A DNA stretch of 64,000 nt from Roseicyclus sp. (GCA_018401055.1 JAGYLB010000072.1:55796-119795); one strand, 5' to 3'; numbered from the stretch's first letter, positions 15,993 through 27,171 are shown. The notes: generated by a model from the sequence alone, not told the origin. Numbers and translations are program-made.

Positions 15993-16747
15993 GTGAGGGG
16001 GCAAACACACCCGACATCGGCCCCGATGCCGACCGCGCTCTGCTGGGTGACAAGCCCATGGCCTTCCCGCCCACGGGCAACCCGCGCGTGTTCGGGCCGG
16101 GGCGGGGGCGCAACGATGAACGGGCGGTCTACCTCTTGTTCTGGCTCGCGCTGGCGTATCTGTTCTGGATAGCCCGGCCCGAGCAGGGCGGCAGCGTTCT
16201 GACCGGCACGAATGTCGCCTTCTACCTGCTCGCCGCGCTGAGCCTCGGTGCGACGGCCTTCTTGATCTACCGCTATCCCTTGCAGCGGGTGATCGTGCGG
16301 GTCGACGATCATGGGGTCACCCTGCGCAGCCTTGGCCGGTTCCACGCACGCGACCGCACCTTCGTTCCCTTCAACAAGCTGAAGAAGGTGAGAATGAGCC
16401 GGGACAGTGTTTCGGCCCCACCGTGGGACATGCTGCGGATCGATCTTCGCCACGGGACGGGCTGGATTTCATGGGAGTTCGCGGCGCTGACGGCAACCGG
16501 GACGGAGGGCCGCGAAATCGCCGCAGAGATCGCGCGCCGCGCCGCGGCCTCAGGCATGGTGGTGACCCCGCCGGAGGGGCCGGGCTACAAAAAGGGTGAA
16601 ATGCACTGGCATTTCTTACCGCCAGAGGATGAAGACAACACTACGGGAATGCCCGATCCTTGCGCCGCCAAAGGACCCGGCCCCATGAACAAGGGCGCCC
16701 GACGGCGCCCTCATCGCGATCCGCGCCCGCGCCTCAATGTACGCTGA
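15989..16747 (+). CDS. Membrane protein, paralogue B, unknown function
   Basis: Starts MSEGANTPDIGPDADRALLG and shares with the preceding gene the block PPTGNPRVFGPGR, two membrane helices (YLLFWLALAYLFWIA and VAFYLLAALSLGATAFLIY), VRVDDHGVTLRSL, and the TATGTEGREIAAEI-type end of the soluble domain. The last ~35 residues (from about PDPCAAKGPGPMNKGARRR) run through a terminator-like hairpin at 16693-16712, so the true stop was probably near 16680 and has been lost to a small indel. The gene is translationally coupled to paralogue A. No catalytic motif is visible. Confidence 0.65.
   Translation: MSEGANTPDIGPDADRALLGDKPMAFPPTGNPRVFGPGRGRNDERAVYLLFWLALAYLFWIARPEQGGSVLTGTNVAFYLLAALSLGATAFLIYRYPLQRVIVRVDDHGVTLRSLGRFHARDRTFVPFNKLKKVRMSRDSVSAPPWDMLRIDLRHGTGWISWEFAALTATGTEGREIAAEIARRAAASGMVVTPPEGPGYKKGEMHWHFLPPEDEDNTTGMPDPCAAKGPGPMNKGARRRPHRDPRPRLNVR
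16691..16713 (-). terminator. Terminator hairpin for the Hsp20-DUF1150 operon
   Basis: AGGGCGCC-gtcg-GGCGCCCT read on the minus strand, followed by TGTT. It lies just beyond the DUF1150 stop at 16734. Confidence 0.55.
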
Positions 16748-16963
16748 CGGGCGTCATGTCATTCTGGCGGGCGACGACGAATGCAAGCTTGCGGTCGCGC
16801 ACCAGCGCCAGACGTTCGCCCGTCTCGCTGCGGATGGCGTAGATCGTATCGAGCCCCGGGCCTGCTCGCGAATATCGTCGGGCAAGTCGGCGACCGGCAC
16901 AGGCAGGACATAGACGATTGGCCGTTCGCGGACAGTCACTGCATCATGGTCATTTGTCATCAT
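16734..16963 (-). CDS. DUF1150 family protein (frameshifted)
   Basis: Small protein with the DUF1150 layout: RERPIVYVLPVPVADLPDDI, then in another frame after about 16860 the parts corresponding to IYAIRSETGERLALV and AFVVARQNDMTPVSVH up to the stop at 16734. DUF1150 genes typically follow Hsp20 genes in alphaproteobacteria, as here (13 nt downstream). A purine-rich ribosome-binding site (GGAAAGGGG) precedes two adjacent ATGs; the second, at 16960, has the better spacing. Its role is unknown; co-transcription with a small heat-shock protein suggests a stress function. Confidence 0.72.
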
Positions 16964-16976
16964 GGACCCCTTTCCC

Positions 16977-17399
16977 TCACCGTGCCGCGCCCGGCGTGAT
17001 CTTGATCGTGCGCACGATGGTGTCGGGCACGCTGCGCCTGAGGTCGATGTGCAGCAGTCCATGTGCCATCGACGCGCCCGCCACCTCCACCCCGTCGGCC
17101 AGCACGAAGCTGCGCTGGAACTGCCGCGCCGCGATGCCGCGATGCAGGAAAACGCGATCAGCCCCATCCTCGGCCTGACGGCCGCGGATCACCAGTTGTC
17201 GGTCCTCCAGCGTGATGGCCAGATCCGCTTCGGAAAAGCCCGCAACAGCCAACGTGATGCGGTAGGCGTTGTCGCCCTTTTGTTCGATATTGTAGGGCGG
17301 GTATCCGTCATTGCCGGCTTTCGCCGTGCGTTCCACCAGCCGTTCCAGCTGATCGAACCCCAAAAGGAACGGGTGCGAGCCAAGGGTCAGTTTCGTCAT
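16977..17399 (-). CDS. Small heat-shock protein, Hsp20/IbpA family
   Basis: 140 residues with an alpha-crystallin domain. The N-terminal MTKLTLGSHPFLLGFDQLER and YPPYNIEQKGDNAYRITLAV resemble IbpA-type proteins. The core continues ADLAITLEDRQLVIRGRQ and FLHRGIAARQFQRSFVLADG, ending with DTIVRTIKITPGAAR. Such proteins hold unfolding proteins for refolding by other chaperones. The start at 17399 has AAGGA upstream. It is the first gene of an operon with DUF1150. No CIRCE element is visible upstream, so heat induction through an RpoH-type sigma factor is likelier than HrcA. Confidence 0.92.
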   Translation of the reverse strand: MTKLTLGSHPFLLGFDQLERLVERTAKAGNDGYPPYNIEQKGDNAYRITLAVAGFSEADLAITLEDRQLVIRGRQAEDGADRVFLHRGIAARQFQRSFVLADGVEVAGASMAHGLLHIDLRRSVPDTIVRTIKITPGAAR

Positions 17400-17582
17400 C
17401 CGGGGCACATCCTTGCGATTAAGCGATCTGCACAATCCGCGGCACATCCCGGTTCCGGCAATGCGCACGCCAACAGGATATGGAGACGCACCGCCACGCG
17501 TGCAAGGCTTGGCGCGCGTCTGGCGGCGCGCTAGAGTACAACGCCCATAACAGCTTGACCCAGCGATCGGACACGCCCGGCC

Positions 17583-17810
17583 ATGAACGCCCCAAAAGGT
17601 CCCAGCGAAATGACGCACGAGGACGTGCTGCGCATCCGGCTTGAGGTGCTCAAGCGCGAACACCGCGATCTCGACCTTGCGATCGAGGCGCTTCATACGG
17701 CCGTGAACCCGGATCAATTAGCCCTCAAACGCCTGAAAAAGCAGAAGCTTCTGCTCAAGGACAAGGTTGCCCGGATCGAGGACGAACTGACCCCCGACAT
17801 CATCGCCTGA
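17583..17810 (+). CDS. YdcH family protein (DUF465)
   Basis: 75-residue charged helical-hairpin protein: EMTHEDVLRIRLEVLKREHR, DLDLAIEALHT and LKRLKKQKLLLKDKVARIED are the two antiparallel helices of the family. A shorter start at the internal ATG (MTHEDVL, 17610) is possible. Family function is not established. It lies immediately upstream of purE on the same strand, but 80 nt separate them, so co-transcription is only possible. Confidence 0.88.
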   Translation: MNAPKGPSEMTHEDVLRIRLEVLKREHRDLDLAIEALHTAVNPDQLALKRLKKQKLLLKDKVARIEDELTPDIIA

Positions 17811-17891
17811 GCGCCACGCGAGGCCGCATTGCACCCCGGCCACGCGCGGCTATAGTGCGGCGCTCAAACCGGGGCCGCAAGGGTGCGAGGC

Positions 17892-18380
17892 ATGTCGAAG
17901 ATCGAGGTCGGAATCATCATGGGCAGCCAGTCCGACTGGCCCACGATGCGTGAGGCGGCCAGCATCCTTGACGAGCTTGGTGTGCCCCATGAGGCACGGA
18001 TCGTGTCGGCCCACCGCACGCCTGACCGGCTCTGGGATTATGGCCGCACCGCCGCCGAACGCGGCCTCAAGGTCATCATCGCGGGCGCGGGCGGGGCCGC
18101 GCATCTGCCGGGCATGATGGCGTCCAAGACACGCGTGCCGGTGATCGGCGTGCCGGTTCAGACCAAGGCGCTGTCGGGCGTCGATTCGCTTTACTCCATT
18201 GTCCAGATGCCCAAGGGCTACCCGGTCGCCACCATGGCCATCGGCGCGGCTGGGGCCGCCAACGCCGTACTCATGGCAGCCGCGATCCTCAGCCTGTCGG
18301 ATGCCGCGCTGGCCGAGCGGCTGGATGCGTGGCGTGCGGCCTTGTCGGCCTCCATCCCCGAGACGCCCGTCGATGACTGA
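17892..18380 (+). CDS. purE: N5-carboxyaminoimidazole ribonucleotide mutase
   Basis: Class I PurE, converting N5-CAIR to CAIR in purine synthesis. Visible are [20 protein letters not shown], the [13 protein letters not shown] motif that holds the substrate, [18 protein letters not shown] and [20 protein letters not shown]. Length 162 residues is normal. The stop overlaps the purK start by 8 nt, a coupled pair that matches the reaction order (PurK makes N5-CAIR for PurE). Confidence 0.96.
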   Translation: MSKIEVGIIMGSQSDWPTMREAASILDELGVPHEARIVSAHRTPDRLWDYGRTAAERGLKVIIAGAGGAAHLPGMMASKTRVPVIGVPVQTKALSGVDSLYSIVQMPKGYPVATMAIGAAGAANAVLMAAAILSLSDAALAERLDAWRAALSASIPETPVDD

Positions 18381-19443
18381 GCGGCTCGCGCCCGGCGCCA
18401 CCATCGGCATCCTTGGCGGCGGACAATTGGGCCGCATGCTGGCCATGGCCGCCGCACGACTGGGCTACCGCAGCCACATCTACGAGCCGGGAGCCGCGCC
18501 TGCCGCCGATGTGGCGCATGCCTGGACGCAGGCCCCCTATGACGACCTCGAGGCGTTGCGCGACTTCGCACGGGCCTGCGATCTCATCACCTTCGAATTC
18601 GAGAACATCCCCGCCCCCGCGCTCGACGTTCTGGCCCAGAGCACGCCGCTGTTCCCCGACCGCCGCGCGCTGGAAACCAGCCAGGACCGGCTGATCGAAA
18701 AGACCTTTCTCGCCGGTCTGGGCCTTGCCACGGCACCTTTCGCCCCGATCGACACGGCCGCCGATCTGGCAGCGGCGCTCAAGACGACAGGCACGCCCGC
18801 AATCTTGAAAACCCGCCGCTTCGGCTATGACGGAAAGGGACAGGCCCGTGTGATGGACCCCGAGGGCGCAACTGCAGCCCTTGCCAGCCTTGAGGGCGCC
18901 CCCGCCATCGCCGAGGGCTTCGTGCGCTTCTCCCGCGAGATCAGCGTCATCGCCGCGCGCGGCCGAGATGGCCAAGTGGCCGCCTATGACCCCGGCGAGA
19001 ACGTCCATATCGATGGCATCCTTGCCACCACGACCGTTCCCACGGCGCTGCCGCTGAAACTGCGCACCGATGCGGTACTGATCGCCTCACGCATTCTCAC
19101 CGCGCTCGACTATGTCGGCGTCATGGGGGTCGAGCTGTTCGTCACCCCCGAGGGCCTGATCGTCAACGAGATCGCCCCGCGCGTGCACAATTCCGGCCAT
19201 TGGACCCAAGCCGGCTGTGCCGTCGACCAGTTCGAACAGCATATCCGCGCCATCGCGGGCTGGCCCCTTGGAAATGGCGCGCGCCATGCGAATGTGGTGA
19301 TGGAAAACCTGATCGGCGACGACATCGCGCGCGTTGCGGCGCTGGCCGCCGAACCCGGCGTGCAGATTCATCTCTACGGCAAGGCCGAGGCGCGGCCGGG
19401 CCGCAAGATGGGCCACATCAACCGCGTGACCGGTCCGGCCTGA
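18373..19443 (+). CDS. purK: N5-carboxyaminoimidazole ribonucleotide synthetase
   Basis: ATP-grasp enzyme that carboxylates AIR with bicarbonate. The N-terminal [20 protein letters not shown] is the nucleotide fold, [16 protein letters not shown] follows, and the ATP-grasp core shows [17 protein letters not shown] and the metal-binding [16 protein letters not shown]. 356 residues, complete, no frameshift. Overlaps purE. Confidence 0.96.
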   Translation: MTERLAPGATIGILGGGQLGRMLAMAAARLGYRSHIYEPGAAPAADVAHAWTQAPYDDLEALRDFARACDLITFEFENIPAPALDVLAQSTPLFPDRRALETSQDRLIEKTFLAGLGLATAPFAPIDTAADLAAALKTTGTPAILKTRRFGYDGKGQARVMDPEGATAALASLEGAPAIAEGFVRFSREISVIAARGRDGQVAAYDPGENVHIDGILATTTVPTALPLKLRTDAVLIASRILTALDYVGVMGVELFVTPEGLIVNEIAPRVHNSGHWTQAGCAVDQFEQHIRAIAGWPLGNGARHANVVMENLIGDDIARVAALAAEPGVQIHLYGKAEARPGRKMGHINRVTGPA

Positions 19444-19454
19444 GCACCACGCCT

Positions 19455-19480
19455 CCCCTTCATCTTTCCAAAAATACGCG
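19455..19480 (-). repeat. Dispersed intergenic repeat, copy of the 28112 element
   Basis: The plus-strand CCCCTTCATCTTTCC-aaaaatac is the reverse complement of the GTATTTT-GGAAAGATGAAGG seen at 28112-28135, differing mainly by one extra T. It lies 12 nt after the purK stop. Confidence 0.55.
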
Positions 19481-19596
19481 CTTCTTGACCCCGTCGCCAC
19501 GGCACCCGGCAGGTCAACGACCCGCCCCGCGACCGCCCTCCATGGCAATGCGGTCGACCGACGGCGCCCGCAGGTCGCCCGAGGTCGACCGCCCCC

Positions 19597-20332
19597 TCAC
19601 TCCATGATCGTCTCGATCGCGCCGAGATAGTTGAGGTCGTCCACAAAGGCACCCTGACGCAGAAAAGCCAGCGTCTGCGCGATCACCAACGGATTGTTCA
19701 TCATGAAGGTATGGGTCACCGGCAGCACTGATGTGATCAGCCATGCCCGCAACCCGGGTGCTGTCGACCGCCACCTTGCCGTCATCTTCACCGGGGATCA
19801 GCGCGGAATAGATCGGATTGAGCGACTGGTTTCCGGCGATCACCCCCAGCTCGAAATCGACCGACGGGAGACGGTTGGGAATGTCGCTCACACCCGTGCC
19901 CAGCTGCAGGCCTGCCGGACCGTTGATCCACTCGAAGGGCTCCAGCTGGCCCAGAACATCGACCAGTTCCGATCCGGCATTGGGCGGGGCCAGCATGACG
20001 ACGCGGCCCAGATCATCGGGCCGCGCCCGCCGCGCCAGCCAATAGCGCAACAAGATGCCGCCCATCGAATGGGTGACGAAATGCACCCGTTGTGTTCCGC
20101 AGGCTTCGATCGCGGGGGCCAGCGTGACCGCCGCCAGGTCCGAGATCGAGGCACGAGTCGAAGGGTAGCCCTGATTGACGACGCGGTAGCCTTCGGCCTC
20201 CAGCGCCTCTTGCATCAGGAAAAGCGAGGTTTCGCTGCGGGCCAGCCCGTGTAGCAAGATCACGCAATCCCCGGCGCGGGCCGGGGTAGCAAGGGCAAGC
20301 ATCATCAGGATCAGTGCAGGAAACCGGCGCAT
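19597..20332 (-). CDS. Exported alpha/beta-hydrolase lipase (frameshifted)
   Basis: Signal peptide [20 protein letters not shown] is followed by an esterase/lipase fold: [20 protein letters not shown] (oxyanion region), the nucleophile elbow [16 protein letters not shown] with Ser in T-H-S-M-G, and [18 protein letters not shown]. The C-terminal part ([18 protein letters not shown], containing the likely catalytic His, to the end GAIETIME) is in another frame after about 19760. It resembles triacylglycerol-lipase/PGAP1-like proteins that act on membrane lipids. The first residue of the usual GxSxG is Thr here. It is convergent with purK. Confidence 0.8.
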
Positions 20333-20410
20333 GAGGGCTACATAAGGATCTTGCGGCAGCGCGGCGAGGGGGCACTTGCACACGGACCCGGGGCGGGCCA
20401 CTCTTTGCGC

Positions 20411-20857
20411 ATGTCACCCTCTCGCCCCCGTCTGGCCGTGCGCGGTCTGTTGCTGATCGATGACCGGCTCTTGCTGGTCAATGCTTGGGGCGGCGGGAAA
20501 AGCGACCTTCTGTGCGCGCCGGGCGGCGGGGTCGAGATGCACAGCTCGCTCCCCGAGAACCTGATCCGGGAATTTCGCGAGGAAACCGGTTTGACGGTCG
20601 CGGTCGGCGCGCCCTGTCTGGTGAATGAATTCCACGCCCCGGGTCGCGATTTCCACCAGGTCGACATCTATTTCCGCGTCACGCTGCTGGCGGGCGAGCC
20701 GCTGGCGCCTTGGACCGACCCCGAGGGGATCGTGACAGAGCGCCACCTGATCGCGCGCACCGACATGCACCGCTACCGCTACAAGCCCGACAGCCTGCCC
20801 GATGTGGCGTGGTCCGACATCATCCACTACGATGCGCTCGAACCTCTGGTCCGCTGA
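20411..20857 (+). CDS. NUDIX hydrolase
   Basis: 148 residues with a complete Nudix box: [18 protein letters not shown] followed by REETG, matching G-x5-E-x7-RE-x2-EE-x-G. N-terminal [20 protein letters not shown] is the first strand pair. Nudix enzymes cleave nucleoside diphosphates linked to another group; the substrate here cannot be read. Start [10 protein letters not shown] chosen over an upstream in-frame codon without homology. The 3' end overlaps the convergent transporter gene by 31 nt. Confidence 0.9.
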   Translation: MSPSRPRLAVRGLLLIDDRLLLVNAWGGGKSDLLCAPGGGVEMHSSLPENLIREFREETGLTVAVGAPCLVNEFHAPGRDFHQVDIYFRVTLLAGEPLAPWTDPEGIVTERHLIARTDMHRYRYKPDSLPDVAWSDIIHYDALEPLVR

Positions 20858-21693
20858 GGCCACAGACCCCAGGCAATGCCACCCAGCACCAGCGCACCCG
20901 CGCCCAGCATGCGCAGGCCGGGAGCTTCCGCCAGAAACAGCACGCCCCCCAGCGCCGCGATCACCGGCACCGACAGTTGCACCAACCCCGCGACGGAGGC
21001 CCCGATGCGCGGCAGGACCCCATACCACAGCGCATAGCCAAGGCCGGATGTGATCGCGCCCGAGGTGACGGCCAGCGCCAGACCGGGCAGGCTCGCGGTG
21101 TTGACCGTGCTGCCGCCCGTCTGGGTCACCACCGCCACGAAGCCCGCGACCGTGGCCCAGACAAAAGCCGCCGCCGTGTCGCCCAAGGGGTCGGCCGAGC
21201 CGCGCCCGATCAGCGAATAGATGCCCCATCCGACAGCCGCCAGCGCCATGGCCGCCACCGACCAAAGCGGGGCCGCCACCGCGCCGCCCGGCCAGACCAG
21301 CCAGGCCAGACCCGACAGCGCCAGCCCCGCGCCGATCCAGCGCCGCGCGGGCGGGCGTTCGCCCAAGACCAGCGCGCCCGCGAACATCGTGACCTGCACG
21401 CCGCCGAACAAGATCAGCGCGCCAAGACCCGCATCCATCGTCAGATAGGCCACGGAAAAGCCGATCAGGTAGGTGGTCAGCATCAGCCCTCCGAGCATGC
21501 GCTTTGGCTCCAGCAATGGCAGGCGGGCGTGCCGGACCCGGATCAGCAGCACCAGGACCGCCGCGCCCGCCACCGCGCGCACCAGCGCGAAATCAAGCGC
21601 ACCGATCTGCCCTGCCCCCACGGCGGCGCGGTTGAGGACGGAATTCGCGGCAAAGGCCACCATCACCAGCGCGGTCAGCGCCACCAGCCTCAT
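20827..21693 (-). CDS. EamA/DMT-family transporter
   Basis: 288 residues forming about ten hydrophobic helices in two related halves, the EamA layout. Helix 1 is LVALTALVMVAFAANSVLNR, with conserved AANSVLNRAAVG. The second half includes WGIYSLIGRGSADPLGDTAA and the terminal [17 protein letters not shown]. Substrates of this superfamily range from amino acids to nucleotides. The gene is last in a minus-strand operon behind a dehydrogenase and phnM and starts within the phnM stop codon, so its substrate may be connected to phosphonate or hydroxyacid metabolism (inference). Confidence 0.88.
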   Translation of the reverse strand: MRLVALTALVMVAFAANSVLNRAAVGAGQIGALDFALVRAVAGAAVLVLLIRVRHARLPLLEPKRMLGGLMLTTYLIGFSVAYLTMDAGLGALILFGGVQVTMFAGALVLGERPPARRWIGAGLALSGLAWLVWPGGAVAAPLWSVAAMALAAVGWGIYSLIGRGSADPLGDTAAAFVWATVAGFVAVVTQTGGSTVNTASLPGLALAVTSGAITSGLGYALWYGVLPRIGASVAGLVQLSVPVIAALGGVLFLAEAPGLRMLGAGALVLGGIAWGLWPQRTRGSSAS

Positions 21694-22825
21694 GCCAGCC
21701 ACCGCACGGCCAAGGCACCCGACAGCCAAGACACCCGGCCCGCGACAATCGTGCCTGAAACGCGGCCCCCTTCATCAAGGATGACCAGATCGGCGCGCAG
21801 CCCTTCGGCGATACGGCCCCGGTCGGTCCAGCCAATGACACGCGCGGGCCCGCCCGAGACCAGATCCCATGCCTTGGGCCAGCCGCAGCGCTCGCTCAAG
21901 CGCAGCGCCGCCCGGGCAAGCGAAGGGTAGTGATAGTCGGAGACCAGCGCATCGACGAGCCCATCCTCGATCAGCATCTCGGCCGCGATCTTGCCGCTGT
22001 GCGACCCGCCGCGCACCACGTTGGGCGCCCCCATGATGACCGGCTCGCCCGAGGCTTTCGCGGCTTGGGCGGCCTCCAAAGTCTCGGGGAATTCGCAGAT
22101 ATCGGCCCCGATCGCCCGGAATTTGTCCCGGTCTGCCGCGCTGTGGTCGTCATGGCTGCCCATCCGCACGCCCGCCGCCCGGAAGTCGCGCGCAACCTCG
22201 GCCAGCGCCGCCATCACCTGCGGGCCGTTTGCGTGAAGCCTGTGGAGCAGCGCCTCATGTGCCTCCGGCGAGCGACCGGCCTTGAGCGCCTGCCCGGTCA
22301 GACGCGGCGGGCGCTTGCCTGCGGCCAGTTCGCGGTGGCGGCAGGTGGTCGTTCCAGACGACATAGCTGATGGCATGGCGGGCCACCAAGGCGCGCATCG
22401 CGGCCAGTGTGTCGAGCATATGGGCTCTCGACGCGGAGTTGCAGGGCCATGTCGGTCAGCGTTTCGGCCGCGTCCAGCGCTTCGGCGAGCGCTGCTGCGA
22501 AGGCCGGGCCGCGCATGCCACCCTCCCAGCTCCAGAACTGGGCGAGCATCGCGGTGGTGATCCCGCAGGCGCCACATTCGGCGTCAAGGGCGGCCAGACC
22601 CATCGCGGGATTTTCCACTGCGCCACGGCGGGGCGCCATGTGACGCTCGAACCCGTCGCCGTGCAGGTCGATGATACCGGGCAGGATGCGACAGCCCGTC
22701 AGGTCCAGATCGCGCCCGCCGCCCGCGGCGATGCGGCCATCGGCCAGCGACAGCGCCTCGCGCGCGAAGCCGTCGGGCAGCAGAACCTCGGCCCCGGTCA
22801 AGCGCAGCGGTGGCAGATCAGGCAT
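21690..22825 (-). CDS. phnM: PhnM-like alpha-D-ribose 1-methylphosphonate 5-triphosphate diphosphatase (frameshifted)
   Basis: Amidohydrolase-fold enzyme of the C-P lyase pathway. Visible are LPGIIDLHGDGFERHMAPRR (metal-binding HGD), NPAMGLAALDAECGACGITT, MLAQFWSWEGGMRGPAFA, then in other frames the WNDHLPHRELAAGKRP region, RMGSHDDHSAADRDKF with further metal ligands, IMGAPNVVRGGSHSGKIAA and VSDYHYPSLARAALRLSE. Frames change near 22425 and 22345. No phnGHIJKL genes are in the window, so this is an orphan copy or one of the unlinked phnM copies. Stop and start overlap the transporter downstream and the dehydrogenase upstream, making a tight three-gene operon. Confidence 0.85.
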
Positions 22826-23664
22826 CGTGATAGGCCCGTGCGAGCACGGCAGCGAAATCGGCATCGGACAGGCCAGCCCCCACTGCCTCGGCCAAGATCG
22901 CGGCGCAGGCGTCGAGCGTGGGGGTCGCCACCCCGGCCTCGGCGGCGATGCGACGGAAGACGGCATTGTCCTTGGCCACGCCGCTCACCGGAAAGCCGAC
23001 GCTGGTATCTTGCCCCAAGATGCGCGGCACGCGGTCGCGCACCACGGGCAGACCCGCAGGCCCACCGCACAGGATCGTCAGCGCGGTGTCCAGCGGCAGA
23101 CCCGCGCGGGCGGCAACCCGCAGCTGTTCGACAAGACCGGCGGTATAGGTCTGGATCATCGCATTGTTCACCGTCTTCATGACAAGACCCGTGCCCAGCG
23201 GCCCGACATGAAAGATGCGTGCCCGACACGGGGGCAAGTGCGGCCTGCGCGCGGGCCGCGGCCTCGGGGCACCGCCGATGAAAAAGCCACAGGTCCCCGC
23301 AGCCACCATCTCGGGCCCGCCCGAGACGGGGGCATCAACCACCGCGGCACCGGCTTGCGCAAACCTGTCGGCGCGCGTCTTGAGAAGGCCGGGCACGACG
23401 GTGCTGGTGTCTGCGATCAGCTTGCCCGCCAGATCAAGCGCCAGAAGCGCATCCAGCATCCCCTCCACCGCTGCATCGTCGAACAGGCTCAGGATCACGA
23501 CATCGGCGCGGGCGACAAGCGCGCAAAGATCCGCGGCCTGCGTCACACCCGCGACGCCGCGCCCGCTGCGTGTCCAGCCCAGCGTCGGGACGCCTTGCAC
23601 GGACAGGCGCTGCGCCATCGCGGCCCCCATAGTAGCCCAAGCCGATCACGCCGATCCTGTCCAT
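22818..23664 (-). CDS. NAD(P)-dependent beta-hydroxyacid dehydrogenase (three frameshifts)
   Basis: 3-hydroxyisobutyrate/tartronate-semialdehyde reductase family. The N-terminus MDRIGVIGLGYYG is the dinucleotide-binding loop. After an indel near 23630 it continues MGAAMAQRLSVQGVPTLGWT. DAPVSGGPEMVAAGTCGFFI contains the substrate-binding signature, and VGPLGTGLVMKTVNNAMIQ carries the catalytic Lys (GLVMKTVNN). Between them two compensating indels (about 23265 and 23225) scramble ~15 residues. It oxidises or reduces a small 3-hydroxyacid; the exact one cannot be told. It is first in the operon with phnM and the transporter, overlapping phnM by 8 nt. Confidence 0.83.
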
Positions 23665-23737
23665 GCCATCGCCCCCGGCCATCCGTAACGCTTCGGGTTC
23701 TGCCCCGGCGTATCTCGAAAGGAAAGGGCCAGACATG

Positions 23738-23765
23738 ACAAAGGCCCCGCGAGGGGGCCTTTGCA
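23738..23765 (-). terminator. Intrinsic terminator
   Basis: AAAGGCCCC-gcgag-GGGGCCTTT, a strong hairpin ending in TTT on either strand. It stands between the end of groEL and the start of the dehydrogenase gene; both are on the minus strand, so it most likely ends the groESL transcript. Confidence 0.75.
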
Positions 23766-23855
23766 CTGCTCTCTCGGGCGTTACCCTCTCGGCAGCTTTT
23801 CGTTCCGAAAAGCGCCTGCCGGGTTACGAGCGAATTTCCTTTCGGAAATTCACTC

Positions 23856-25540
<1,685 letters not shown>

Positions 25541-25541
25541 T

Positions 25542-25851
25542 CAGGCGGCGGCGGCGGCGTGCAGTGCGATGATACCGAGGATGTCGCTTTCCTTCATGAT
25601 CAGAAGTTCTTCGCCATCGATCGGTGACCTCGGTGCCCGACCACTTGCCGAACAGGATGCGGTCGCCGGTCTTGACGTCCATGGCGATGCGGCCGCCGTT
25701 CTCGTCCTTGGCGCTCGGCGCCGACTGCGATCACTTCGCCCTCGGCGGGCTTTTCCTTGGCGCTATCGGGGATGATCAGACCGCCCTTGGTCTTTTCCTC
25801 GGACTCGATGCGGCGGACCAGCACGCGGTCGTGAAGCGGTGTGAATGCCAT
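25542..25851 (-). CDS. groS: Co-chaperonin GroES (two frameshifts)
   Basis: Lid of the GroEL chamber. [20 protein letters not shown], the mobile loop [15 protein letters not shown] and [10 protein letters not shown] are in the first frame. After about 25720 the sequence [20 protein letters not shown] and, after about 25615, [16 protein letters not shown] lie in other frames, ending in an alanine run before the TGA at 25542. The C-terminal alanines are an extra tail. AGGAG precedes the ATG. First gene of groESL. Confidence 0.94.
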
Positions 25852-25891
25852 CTGTCGAACACTCCTCTAGGGTTCGGTTTCATCTCTGGTG

Positions 25892-25918
25892 TTGTCACTC
25901 AGCCAAGGCGAGTGCCAA
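25892..25918. promoter_or_regulatory. CIRCE operator (HrcA-binding) of groESL
   Basis: TTGTCACTC-N9-GAGTGCCAA closely matches the CIRCE consensus TTAGCACTC-N9-GAGTGCTAA: the inner CACTC/GAGTG arms are perfect and the spacer is exactly 9. It lies 41 nt upstream of the groES ATG, the usual place for HrcA repression of heat-shock chaperonins. Confidence 0.9.
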
Positions 25919-26105
25919 CACCCCGCAGATAGGCAGATGGCGGCGGGCTGTCAACGGGTCGGATCATGCAGTTTTTCCGCGTCGCACGCCGATCCGGGTG
26001 TGATCCGTGGCAGCATCGCCCCCTGTGGCGCACTTCCCCCCTGACAAGGCCGCACCGCTTCGCTATGAGGCGCGCAACACCAGCCCCAATTTGCGGAATG
26101 ATCCC

Positions 26106-27028
26106 ATGACCACGCTCGTTTTCGGCCATCTGTCCCCTGACACCGATTCCACCGGCTCGCCCCTGATCTGGGCCTGGTATCTGAACGAGGTGCGCAAGGA
26201 CCCCGCCGAGGCCGTGTTGCTGGGCGAGCCCAACACCGAGGCGGCCTTCCTGCTGCAGCGCTGGAACCTGCCCAAGCCACGCATCATCGCCGGGATGGAC
26301 GCACGGCCAGCCGGTCGTGATTGTCGACACCAATAACCCGGCCGAACTGCCCAAAGGCATCAATGCGGCCGATATCCGGGGCATCATCGACCATCATAAG
26401 CTGGTGGGCGGTCTGCGACAGCGACCTGATCGAGATCCGGATGGAGCCTTTGGCCTGCACCGCCACGATCTTGCACAAGATGATGGGCGATGATGTTGCG
26501 CAGGCCCCCGAATGGGTCAAGGCCACGATCATGACCTGCATCTTGTCGGACACGCTGGAATTCCGTTCGCCCACCACCACGGATGAGGACCGCGCGGTGG
26601 CCGAGACGCTGGCGAGCGATCTGGGCATTTCGATCCCCGAATATGCCGCCGAGATGTTCGCGGCGAAATCGGATGTGTCGGCCTTTTCCGATGCGGAACT
26701 GCTGCGCATGGACAGCAAGACCTACGAGGTCGGCGGCAAGACCTTCCGCGTCAGCGTGCTGGAAACCACCTCGCCCGAGACGGTGCTGAGCCGCAAGGCC
26801 AGCCTGATGGAGACGATGCCGACTGTCGCGACCGAGGATGGCGCCGATCAGGTGCTCTTGTTCGTGGTCGACATCTTGCGCGAGCAATCCACGCTCTTGG
26901 TGGCCAACGATCTGGTGCGGCAGGTGGCCGTCAAAAGCTTCGGCGTCGAGGGCGGCAGCGCCGACACCATCGTGCTGCCCGGCGTTGTCAGCCGGAAAAA
27001 GCAGATCATTCCCAACCTCGCGCTCTGA
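26106..27028 (+). CDS. ppaC: Manganese-dependent inorganic pyrophosphatase (two frameshifts)
   Basis: Family II pyrophosphatase (DHH fold), hydrolysing PPi to phosphate. The N-terminal metal motif is GHLSPDTDSTGSPLIWAWY; VVIVDTNNPAELPKG and the DHH motif GIIDHHKLVGG follow in a second frame; CTATILHKMMGDDV and the DHHA2 part ending SRKKQIIPNLAL, which holds the phosphate-binding Arg-Lys-Lys, are in a third. Shifts are near 26305 and 26415. It is divergent from groES and followed by a terminator, so probably monocistronic. Confidence 0.92.
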
Positions 27029-27048
27029 GCCTGGGGCCATGCGGATCA

Positions 27049-27078
27049 GGGGCGGCTCCGGCGCGGGCCGCCCTTTTT
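27049..27078 (+). terminator. Intrinsic terminator after ppaC
   Basis: GGCGGC-(tccggcgcgg)-GCCGCC followed by CTTTTT, 20 nt after the ppaC stop. Confidence 0.8.
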
Positions 27079-27171
27079 GACTGCTGCCCGACGACCGCTT
27101 GGGCTGGCCCAGCGGCGCCGCCTGTCGTAACCAAGCGCAAGACCGGACCGGCCACACAGGAGCGCGCGCCC

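Noticed and set aside
23738..23765. Hairpin as a REP element
   Set aside because: It has a single strong stem with flanking A/T runs at the end of groEL and no second copy seen in the window, so terminator is the simpler reading.
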